A stretch of DNA of 64,000 nucleotides, taken from NCBI RefSeq assembly GCF_030269925.1, contig NC_085124.1, forward strand, positions 10,416,001 to 10,480,000, read 5' to 3'. Shown here piece by piece: positions 10,916-22,900 of this stretch. This DNA comes from Bombyx mori (taxonomy: Eukaryota > Arthropoda > Insecta > Lepidoptera > Bombycidae). The notes under the pieces are model-generated. The model saw only the letters and a list, made by a program, of their open reading frames with translations. It did not search any database and was not told where the DNA came from. Each line of letters begins with the position of its first letter. Position 1 is the stretch's first letter. The position numbers and the translations under genes were made by a program.

Positions 10916-13900
10916 CTGTTGACACCGATTTGGTTTAAGGCATTATTTTTTTTATGAAGCAAGGATTACTAATGGCCGAAAGGCCTTTCCAGCTTCACCA
11001 GGACAGGTGGGCGAGCAAAGACTCAGCCGGGAGGGATGGGATTTGTTAACAGGGAATAGTTTTTATTAATGTGCAAAACTAGTGCGAGCGACTCATTTAA
11101 TTCGCGTCAAGAAATTAAAACAAAAGACACGTCACGATTTCACTATGAAGTATTTCAGTTTTTTAGAGGCAAGGCTACCCAGCTCTGTCACGAAGCAGTC
11201 TCATATTAGTGAGATAAATTTCTCTCTCTTTCAGTAATCGATAAATTTCAATTTGACATTGTTTATGACAGTGAAATCCATCGACAAGGTCTAGAGTAAG
11301 TGCGGTCTATAAATATTTTTTTGCTTAGACCGTTGGACGAGCTCACAGTCCACCTGGCGTTAAGGGGTTACCGGAGCCCATCGACATCTAAAACGTAAAT
11401 GCCGCTACCTATCTTGAGATATAAGTTCTTAGGTCTCAGTATAGTTACAGCGGCTGCCCCACCCTTCAAACCGAAACGCGTTACTGCTTCACGGCAGAAA
11501 TAGGCAGGGTAGTGGTACCTACCCGTGCGAACTCACAAGAGGTCCTACCACCAGTATATGGGCATTTTCCTTCCTATTCTAGTAACCTCGAGGGGTTATA
11601 CCAGATTCGCAGAACGAGTAGGTGAGCTTACGTGTCTCTAACCTGAGGAAATAAGGGCCAATAGGCAGTATAGGGTCGCCTGCTTCCAGAGACAATAATA
11701 AGCATAATAATATACAAGTCACTCACGAGAGAGAAATTGAGGAATCCGTGAGGCAGGCCCTCTAACACTTCGATGCCGACAACGTTTCCGAGTGTTTTCA
11801 ATTTTTTGGCGAACATCACGCAATCGTCCAGGCACGGGTCCAAATGTACAGTCTGCAATCAAATTGATAATTGCTTATTTTTTTGGAAAATGAAAAAAAA
11901 ACTACTACAAGTAAAGAGTGAAGAAAATATTACGTGCACATTCAAATAATTTATTTATAGTTAGATAACAGTATCATAATATGTAAATGTGTAAAGTTTA
12001 CAAAATTTAGTCAATAGTCTATTTGACCGGTATACTACGACAGTTTTAGTACTGACGTTAAATTAAAAAAAAGTTTTTATTTCCATAGGTTCGTGATGGA
12101 CAACTGATAGAAGACTTTAGATTAAAATTTCCATCTTTATTTTGGTGTTCGTTTTATTGGAGACGATTTTGATTCTTATCTGCCTTTAAATACGGTCGAT
12201 CGTTTGGTTGACAATTTCTGGTATTAACCTTGTTTATGATTCTGAATAATCGATCGATAATATGTAGCATCAGTTATCTTTGGTTTCTTGATTTAATGGC
12301 CCTAAATGAATGTGTATCAGCGTTCAGTTCTTATGAGGGCCGGAGTCATCGTTGTCGAAGGACACTTACCAATATCCTGACGGGTGGGAACATCTTGAGC
12401 AGTTCATCATCGGCCCAGTACGGAGACAGATAAGGGTCCCGAGGCACCGAGAATATGAACTCTTCGGACGGACTGCGAGCTATCAGAGCATCCAAATTCG
12501 TGCGTACCGCCAAGCTGTTTCAAGGGTTATTATTTATACAAGGTTTAATGATGAGGGTAGTTATGAAAAATTCGGACAATCCTGCTAAACAGAAACTTTA
12601 AGTTCCACTTTGAAATACGAACTGTGGACTCAAGGGTGTGGCTCTTAAAAATTCGTCTCTAACCCATCAGGAACAAAGTTTAAAATCGATTAATAGAATT
12701 TCATACGAAAAGATACGTTAATGAGGATACAAAAAGTTCTTACGTTGAATGTAACAAGACCAATTACTTCCGGTCGCTACAAGTTTCAAATGACTGTTTC
12801 GTGATATAGTGCAACCTCAACATAACAACGTCCTCGATTTAACAGATTCCTCGTTATCCCTTTGAATTTTCCATAAGAATCAATGTAAAATAAGCGAAGG
12901 TTTCTTGCGAACAACCTCTTTATAACGAATTTTCAACTAACAAAAAGGTGAAAATTCTTCTAATTAACGAATTTTGGCTTGCCAAATCCTTTACCCATAA
13001 AAAATACATAAAATCTGAAGAAACTAGCTTGACCCGATTCACCTTGGCTTTGGGGTGGATCAGGTTACGTATTGGGCCAATAGTTTTTCGATAGGGCTTT
13101 TTATTTTTATTGCCTTTGTAGGCAGACGGGCATACGGCCCACCTGATGGTGAGTGGTTACCGTCGCCCGTGGACTTCAGCAATGCCAGGGGCAGACCCAA
13201 GCCGCTGCCTACCGCTTAATACTCTCCACAAGCCTCGTTTGAAGAAGGACATGTCATAGCGCTCGGGAAACACCGTGGAGGGGATCTCATTCCATAGCCG
13301 GATGGTACGTGGCAAAAAAGACCTCTGGAAACGCACTGTGGAGGACCGCAGTGGCTCCAGGTAGTATGGATGAACTCTACTCCGGTGGCGGGCGGTGCGA
13401 TGGTAAAAACGAGATGCCGGTATCATCTCGAACAATTCCTCAGAGCACTCCCCATGGAACATACGGTACAAAATACAGAGGGAACCGAAGTCCCTCCGCA
13501 GACCCAGGGGTTCCAAACGATCCGAGAGAATGGCACTATTTAGTTGTTAGGTAGGTACCTAACTTTAGGTAATTAACTTTTTAATATCTTTAATGAGTTA
13601 CAAAACTTTGATGACTAAATTAAACTATTTAATATTCTTAAACACTAAATAAAAGTCATTTTCAGTTCAACAAAGTTAAATCTCCAACAACTCAACAAAA
13701 GTATTGTGACATCCCAGATTTGTCCCTTTTACCCCCAATCTACTGTAACGAATATTTATTTGTTCCCTACAGATTTGTTATATCGAGGTTGTACTATATA
13801 ATGTCCAATGTGAATGTGAAACCAGCTCGTTACTCACTCTTCCTGTGTGGGCCTGACGATGGCGCTGGACCCCGTGATGTAGGCCAGCCTGGTCTGCATC

Positions 13901-16900
13901 GCGCCCATGAAGCCGGTGGCCGCTTCACTTATTCTGCGACATATTTATTTATTAGGGAAATCAATAGTACTGTTAAGAGTAACGTCATCTATCGCCGAAT
14001 AGCCGAAACGAATACCAAAGGAACCCGTAACGACGAAAAAGCGCGTAAAGTACAACGTCATCTATTGTCACATAGCGAAAACACACATCAAAGCTGCTCG
14101 ACTTGCCCACAATGTTCCCGCTAAATCTAGGGATGTCGTATCGACTATAAAAGCGTTGCAGAGATGGCACGAAATCAATTAGTAATTGGATCTTTAAGAT
14201 TTTTGAGTTTTTACATTGAATCAGGATGTTATGTGCCTATAAACCATATTAGACCTTAAAATTCCGGGTTTAAAGTCTATTTTCAGAAATTGCATCTGAT
14301 GAAGGACCTATATACGAAGAAAAGTACAAGTAACAAAAGTTTGTTGCCCGTTTTCTCAAAATTAACAAATTGTATCATTTTCCCCTCATCAACTCATGTC
14401 TTCACATACTCGTATAATATATGAAAAAAAGGTAAACAAAAACCAAAAATCACATATGAGTAGAAAGTGAACAAAGAGAAAATAAGTTTATAAACTTAAA
14501 TTTACAATAATAGAAACACAATACGCACATACATACATCCACCACTATTTTATTTGTACACATGTGTATATATACATATTTTAAAACTTAATAATATACA
14601 TTTATATAACATGGCATGCCATGGACATCTCCAATGTAAATTCACAATTTAGTGATGTCTGATCAATACAAAGAGTTCATTACATCAACGGAAATGCCAT
14701 CCAATAAATATTGATCGATTTATGATAGTACTCAAATAAGCAATTCAACATGATTTACACTTTGTTTATGAATTCTATTTGAGTTGTATCGAGAGGTAAG
14801 TAATATCGAGAGTAATATCGAGAGGTAAAAGGCTATTTTTTAAGCGTCTATAAAGATCAAAATTTGGAAAAAATATGACAAAAAAGTTCTTCAGCTTTTG
14901 AATGGGGTAAACATAATTAAAGTTCAAGCAAAACATCGACTTGTTGATGCTATCAAATAAAACCGACCTTTAATTACAGTTTTTTTTTATTGTTTAGATG
15001 GGTGGACGAGCTCACCGCCTACCGGTTTAGTGGTTACCGGAGCCCATAGACATCAACAACGATAAATGCCGCCACCCAACTTCAGACAAGACTTCTAAGG
15101 TCTCAGTTGTAGTATGACGGCTGCACCACCCTTCAAACCGAAACGCATTACTGCTTCAGGGCAGAAATAGGCAGAGTGGTATTACCTACCCGTGCGGACT
15201 CACAAGAGGTCCGGCCACCAGTAATAAATAAATATCGCGTATTAAGCGAAATGTCGCTTAAAGAAAATTCGCTTTTCACGTCTCGCTATTTTATAGCCGG
15301 ACGAGAGCCATGTTTCGTATAGTTAAGTCTATGAAATAAATTCACTAGTTCCAGCTACTCCAAATCAACTGCATTTATTTCTATTTACCTGGTTTTAATC
15401 TTCATCCTGTTGTCGGGGCCCTCCTCTTCAGTTGGGACTGTTAACGGTTTTTCGGCGACCAGTGTACTGGAGTTTTCCGATTCGATCTCCCTATTGCAAA
15501 CATGACAAACATATTTGAGGTCGTCGCGGCCTAAATGATAAGACGCCCGGCACACTCTCATCAAGCGACGCGACTGTGCCCGTGTTCGAATCTAGCAGAC
15601 AGGTACAAATTTTTCTAATAAAATACGTACTTAAATAAAATAATAGAATGTCATTATTTTTGTTTTGGCACAAATTACCCTCGTTCAACGTTAGTTTAAG
15701 ATATTTTATGAAGTGAAACTTCTTTAGGCGCGCGGAGAGTAAAATTTAACTTGCGTCAGATTTGTTACAGGTAGAGAGAAAAGATACAATTTAGGAAGAG
15801 TGAGAAAATAGAGCGTCTCGCGAACCACTCGACCGTGGAGAGAGAGAGAAAGGAAAAGCGAGCTAGGTCGTTTCTCTTATATATATTATGTTTACGGGCA
15901 TCGACCAGGGCTTGTTATCAGTTTCTTATTGTTCCTGTAGATGACAATAACATATTAACTATCTTAATTTTTATTTTTAATGAAGGAATTAAGAAAATAA
16001 TATGTATTTTTCTATACATCATTTAAAATAAATATAAATGGTGAAGAGGTCGTTTATCTTATACAAAGCATTCCCTATTACTAGCGAAATTTGATTTAAG
16101 GGTGAAAAATGAAGAAAACCACTATACTACATACCGCAAAATAAGTTTAACTTCTTTCATGTGCACGAAGTTCCACGAGCACCATTTTTATTTTTAGGAT
16201 GTATTTTTAATAAAAATCACTTTAAATTAAGCGAACCTCATTCTGAAATGCACCTTACTTCGCTGCTGTCGATATTGTCTTTTCTACCTATTCTAGTAAC
16301 CTCAAGGGGTTATACTAGATTCGCCAAAGTAGTAGGTGAGCTCACGGGGCTCTAACCTGACGACGTTGCCAACACTAAGCTCGGCAAGAGCAGTGCTTCG
16401 CAGAATCTACTACCGCATCGGAAACGCGACCCACTGAGAAGATCCGGCGAGAAACTCAGTGGGCCGTGTCTGTGGGATAATTTACTCGAGAACGATGACC
16501 GGTGCTTGAGGTACCTAAAAACACCGTTAGTGGATCGGGAGCATCCGTAATGACGAGAGTTATTATTATTGAAACACAAATCCAGTACCTCTGCGAGCCA
16601 TCGTTGTTGGCTGCTCTATTCAGTTTCCGCCCCTCGGAGTCAGTATCACTGTCCAGCACGTAACGCTCTAAGAAATCCGTGACGTACTGTTGCGACTTGT
16701 CTTCGGGAGGAGTTGTGCCTTGAACCAATAACGGGCTTTTTTTATTGCTTAGATGGGTGGTCCATCTCACATCCCACCTGGTTTTAAGCGGTTACTGGAG
16801 CCTATAGACAACGTAAATGCCGCCATCCATCTTGAGATATGAGTTCTAAGGTCTCAGTATAGTTACAACGGCTGCCCCACCCTTCAAACCGAAACGCATT

Positions 16901-19900
16901 ACTGCTTCACGGCAGAATTAGGCAGGGTGGCGGTACCTATCCGTGGTATAAACTACAGTTAAACTAACTGACTGATTGACTTAGTGGTGCAGTAGTTAGC
17001 AACGCTGACTGTTGCGTCGAGGGTCGTGGGTTCGATTCCCACATCCGGCAAAACTTCGTGTTACGAGCAGACTTGTTTGCTCTTTGTCTGGGTGTTTATT
17101 ATCTATATATTTAAACGTACACAACAATGTATGTCCGTCTCTGGTACCCATAACACAGGGAACCCTAATTTGGAGCCGGATAACCATGCGCGATTTGCTC
17201 TCAATTATTATTATTAAAACTAACTAAGTTATGGCGTTGTTTTGTTTCGTCGTTGAGACGCCACCATCGGACTTCATCATTAGATCAGTAATATGAACTA
17301 CATCATCAAAGATCCATAGAAGTAATCAATGTATAGCAGTTTCATTGATCGCATATCACACATAAGGTGCGATAGCGTCACCTATGCAAATTATGCAATT
17401 CTTCAGGTGAAACGTTGGAAAATTCAACATGTTATTATATAATTCTTATAAAATTCTGCTAGGCTATAGAAATAAAATGAAGTAAAAGCAAACATCTTTC
17501 TCGTCTCACTAATAAAAAAACAATTAAAAAATGTATTTTCTCATACTCAGTTCATTGTTAACAAAGTAATATATATAGTAAGGAGAGTTTTCTAGTGTGC
17601 ACCGGAAAGCAAAATCCGGATACATTTGGAATAAATTCTCACACATATGTACTTCAAGTGCTTTGACTCGAACGAACTCAATTCACCACTTCACCAGTCC
17701 ACTTCAGTTTTTTTTTTTTTTTTTATTGCTTATAAGTGGTCATTCCCTGAAAGTGGTGACAGCGGCCGGTCTTGTTCACTAACCGGTGACGGTGTGTTCG
17801 CTCTGCAACGAGGCCGCACTGATCGTGGTGTCCGAAGACTTCCTTCGTTCGCTGCCGGACTTGTGCGCCTGAAGCTCGGCGAGGTCCGACGGTGAAACCT
17901 CTTCGAACGACGACGGACCTTCGCTGATACCTTCTGCGATTTAAACCAGTACCATGTAACTATATTCATAAAATTACATATACAAAAAAATTGTAAAGAA
18001 ATAACGTTCTCGAAACATATCGACGCTTGAAAGGCAAACGTGACTAAGCGACAATAACTTGCTTTATACATTAATGATAGGCATTCGATGCGCAAAAAAA
18101 AAATATTTCTAGGTCTATTAAAATCATTACAATCCTACAGCTAGATTCGTTAAAATAGATTTTTTTCAGGTATTTCAACTTTAAATTAGTCTACTGTAAA
18201 GTTCACGCATTGTCGCTTAGTCACGTTTGCCTTTCAAGCGTCGATATGTTAACTATGTATAGTGAGGGTATTAGCAGAAAGGCTAGATGGACCGACCCTG
18301 GGTAAGTTAATCAAGCTGCATGTTCTACACGATGAGGCTGCCGGAGACGGATTTGATATACTTAGATTTACTTTAATAAAAAAAGTAACACCGACATAGT
18401 TCTTAAGTTATTTGTAATAATATTAACACACTATGAGACTATGATGTTTCGAAATAAAAGATTTTTATTCTATTTTTTATTTATTATATTGCATTCGTAT
18501 GTAACCTTTAAAAAATATGCCATATTATAATAGGGTAAGTGAGCTCTCGGCCCAACAGGTATTAAGTGTTTACCGGAAGCCCGTACGCAATACTGTTGTG
18601 TATAAATGAGGCCTCCCCACCTTGAGACACGAGGTCTAAGACTGAATTGTATATTATAACGGCTGCCCCATCCAGTAACCAAACCCTACAAATCATTAGT
18701 GCTCTACAGCAGAAGTAAGCAAGTCAAGGATTAAAAGCTTAAAATACAGTTTTTTTAATCACACTCGAACATATATGCAGGGTAAACGTTAATAGAAAAG
18801 TCATAAATAAGGTCACTCCAATTGGGCGATCCCTCTAGGACGCTCTTTGGAACTGTTGTCGGGTTTGCTCTTTTATGTATGTCTGGTCAGGACATTAAGG
18901 CTAAAACGAGTAAGATTATTGTATCCTCATCATACAGATTCTCAGGTTAATCGGACATCTTGAAATCGATGATAATTACGTTCAAAGATTCCGTTATGTG
19001 TATATAAATAGCTAATAGTCAATCTAATAGTCCAGGAGCGAGTTAAAAAAAAATACACTGCATTTTTTTTATTTGACCTTCGAACTGTTTCTGTACGTCC
19101 TACGTAATTATTTTATAGTTAAATATTTATTTCAAACTAGCTGACCCGGCAGACTTCGTAGTGCCTCAATCGATAAATAAAAATACCTAAACTTTTGTAT
19201 AAAATAAACTTAAAACAAACAAAAGGAATCCGTCCGACGGGGGACACATCAAAGGAAAAACAACATTGTTATTTTTATTTAATTCCGAACATTTTCATAT
19301 TTATCTACCTTTTAAACCTTCTCTGGACTTCCACAAATAATTCAAGACCAAATTTACCCAAAGCGGTCCAGCCGTTCTCGAGTTTTAGCGAGACTAACGA
19401 ACAGCAATTCATTTTTATATATAGAGAAAAAGGAGATAGATACCTTGAGACTGGCTAACTTTCAGGAAGCCGTTTGTGTCGCTCGGAGTGCTTGTTGTGT
19501 TCGGCAAAACGCTTTGGTTGTTCTCTTTGTCGTCCTTGCTGTCCTTGCTGTTCCCGCTCATGTTTGGACTGGCGTAGGCTAAATTAATAGAATCTCGTAA
19601 ATACTATTTGCAGAGGGTAGGTAGAAATTCACAATATACCTGAAATCAAGTGCTGTTGCCCTTGAGACGTGAGGTTGAAGCGATTTGATACAGCGACTGT
19701 TCTAAACGACTCTTTCAATTATCAATTAATAATCGTTTAGTAACTTGGGATCAGTGTGCTTAGTGTGAGTTTTTTAACGTTCTCGATAGCGTAAAAGTTA
19801 ATCCAATTTTGTATTTTTTTTTATTTATTGCTTAGATGGGTGGACGAGCTCACAGGCCACCTGGTGTTCAGTGGTTACCGGAGCCCATAGACATCTACAA

Positions 19901-22900
19901 CGTAAATGCGCCACCCACCTTGAGATATAAGTTCTAAAGATCTCAGTATAGTTACAACGGCTGCCCCACCCTTCAAGCCGAAACGCATTACTTCTTCACG
20001 ACAGGAATAGGCGGGGTGGTGGTGCCTTCCCGTGCGGACTCACATGAGGTCCTATCACCAGTTTCATTATAGATATCAATGTTATTCTTTATAGAGTTTG
20101 AGCTGAGTGCACATTGAAAACTGTCAAAGATATCAAAATATATAAGACCTTACCTTTCAGACACCTCATCATGAACCCGAAGGGGAGTATAGGGTCCATT
20201 AGGCACAGCAGCCGCGCCGGGCTCGGCACGAAGTTCACGTTGAGAGGAGCATACGCCAGGAACATGCCGTCAGGCTTACGCAGGCCGGTCGATAATATCT
20301 TCACAGTGCAAGCCGCGACCAGATTGGCACCAGCCGAATCCCCGGCGAACACTATTCTTTTACCTGAAACCAGCTTATTGTTTACAAGCGGTCCGCTCCG
20401 GCTCCGCTCGGGTCTTTAACAAAAATTTCAACGATATTTGACGTTGTTTTATTTTTTTAAATAAAAGAACACTTATTGCGGCATAACTATAATAGACATA
20501 TGCTGTCGCGACACTTTTTTTTTAAATAATAATGTGTTCTACCAAGTCGTAGTACATTATTTTATTCTATCATCAATAGTTTTCGCAGGGCACGCGATGT
20601 AAAAAATATTTTAGGTAATTTTTTTACACCTTGGTTTACACTATTGGAGTTTTAGTAGGGATCCCCAATTTTTTTCAAAAAAGATTATAGCCTATGTCAC
20701 TCGGGAATAGTGCAGCTTCCAAACAGTTAATAATTTTTTTAAATCGGTTTATTAGTTTCGGAGCCTATTCAATATAAACAAACAAACAAATCTTTATAAT
20801 ATTAATATATATTTGTGTAAGGACACGCGATCTTGGCGATATGAAAAATAATTCTTTTTTTAATACGCTTTTATTAGCTTCAGACGTACCTATGTAAGGG
20901 ATGTTAGTATGTAACGGAATCTTTGAACATGATTTTGACCCTCTTCAAAACGTTGGATTAGCTCGAAATTTGGCATACTTATTAAGGACCGATGACAATT
21001 CCATATTTAAAAAAAATAATTGAATAAATTGAAATTCAACTAAAAAATGAAAAATAATTTTAATTTTATATTAGTATTTGACGATTTTTATTTTAATAAT
21101 TTTAATTCAATTTCATTGGTTGGATTTCATTTTTATGTTTTAATAATTCTGATAAATTGTAATTTAAATATTATTTTATTTTGATTTAAATATTAATTAA
21201 ATATATGTGAAATTTGATGAGCTTAAGTTGTATAACGCATTTCATTGTTTTTTTTTTTAATACCTACTCGTATATTGTAGCAGTTAAATTAAAAATTAAA
21301 ACTATTATAACTCTTTAATCTTACATTACTATCATTATATTATTTTCAAAGTGTTATTCGTAGATATTTGTATATTATGCTGACTACCGTCAATTTAAAA
21401 CATTTCAATTAATGCAATTTTAGATACCTAAAGATAGCTAGCAGTAAAAGGAAAACTAACCCGTAGTTCCGACTGTTTTAAAATTATTCAACAGCCAACA
21501 ATAAGCGTAGTAGACCTCTTCTAAAGCCCTAGGAAAGGGCGCCTGCGGTGCAAGACTGTAGTCGATCGACATAATTGGCACGTTCAGTTTGGCCGCCCAG
21601 TCCCGGAGGTAAGTCTCGTGCGACTTGGAACTTTGGGCCACGAAGCCTCCTCCGTGGCAGTGGAAAAGGACGCCATCCGACGGCGGCAGCGATGAGGAAC
21701 TCTCGCCGGCCTGTACGAACAAAACTGTTGTATTTAAATTAAAATTAATTATTTTAAATTGTTATATAAATGTACGTTATTTTTCATACTTACCATACCG
21801 ACCCTCTTGTTTACACTAATAAGTCTGATGTTCAGTCCCTGAAGCCCTATATGTACGGTGGGTGGTAGGACGGTGATCTCCTTATCTTCGAGGGTGGTCA
21901 CCGTCAACGGTTCAGGTGGTATCGTTATGATTTTATTAACGGCCACCGTCGAAGACATCAAACTGGGGACACGCTTCATTATTTCTGAAAGTGAAAACAA
22001 TTTACGCCGATGGTTGTGGAACTCGTCACTGGAGATCTGTTTTAAATGATTTATTAGCAACGTAGAAAACGTAGACCTTACTAATGGGTTCTTTTTATTG
22101 CGCACGCGAGCGAAGGAGTACATAGGCAAGGGCGGATCCAGCTTTGGCGCCAGGAGGGGGTCACATAGTCGTGGGCAAGTTAAGAACTTATAATTTAATT
22201 TTGATAACAATAGATAATAAATAAATCATGATGTTCTTCAATTAGTCCAAGTTAATTCAAGTCCTGGAAATAGCTCAGGGGGGGGTCATGACCCCCATGA
22301 TCCCACCCCCCCTGGATCCGCCGTTGTTACATAGGTATGGTAGGTAAGTAGGAAGATTGGCACCTACCCGTACCTATTTACAATACGCGCTAACTCCAGT
22401 AAATGCTGGTTGGTGATCGAAATATACTCGTAGGATACTCAGAAAACGTTACTGCTCATTCTCTATTGAATATCGTAGACGCCTTTTAAGACACCTATGA
22501 GAAGAGATATGGTGGTGCTATTGAAAGCCCCACAATCATTGTGAAGAATTCAATGAAAGCGAACTTACACGAGACTTTTGTGCTAGGACTACGACCTTGT
22601 TACTTTTAAGTACCACTTCTTGCATTTACAATATTAGATATCGAAGGTCGTTAAATATTTCAGATTGATCATCTAATCTAGTAATTTGTTTTAATGCGTC
22701 GAGGATCGTAGGTTCAATTCCCATGTCGGGCAAACATTCATGTGATGAGCATGTTTGTTTGCTCTTTGTCAGGGCGGTTATTATCTATATATGGGTATAT
22801 TTAAACGTATGTAAGTGTGTTTGTCAGTCTCTGGTACCGATAACAAATCCTAATCTACACAATCTTAAATTAGGGCCGGATGACCTTTCGTAGGCGATGA

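Noticed and set aside
13720..14124. 134-codon plus-strand frame
   Set aside because: It runs antisense across HSL exon 12 and into a repeat-like stretch; no motif and no codon structure.
16981..17060. tRNA gene candidate (box A and box B present)
   Set aside because: The acceptor stem does not close, and the sequence goes on into a SINE body repeated at 22692-22925. The same reasoning applies to the heads at 15519, 41937 and 47313.
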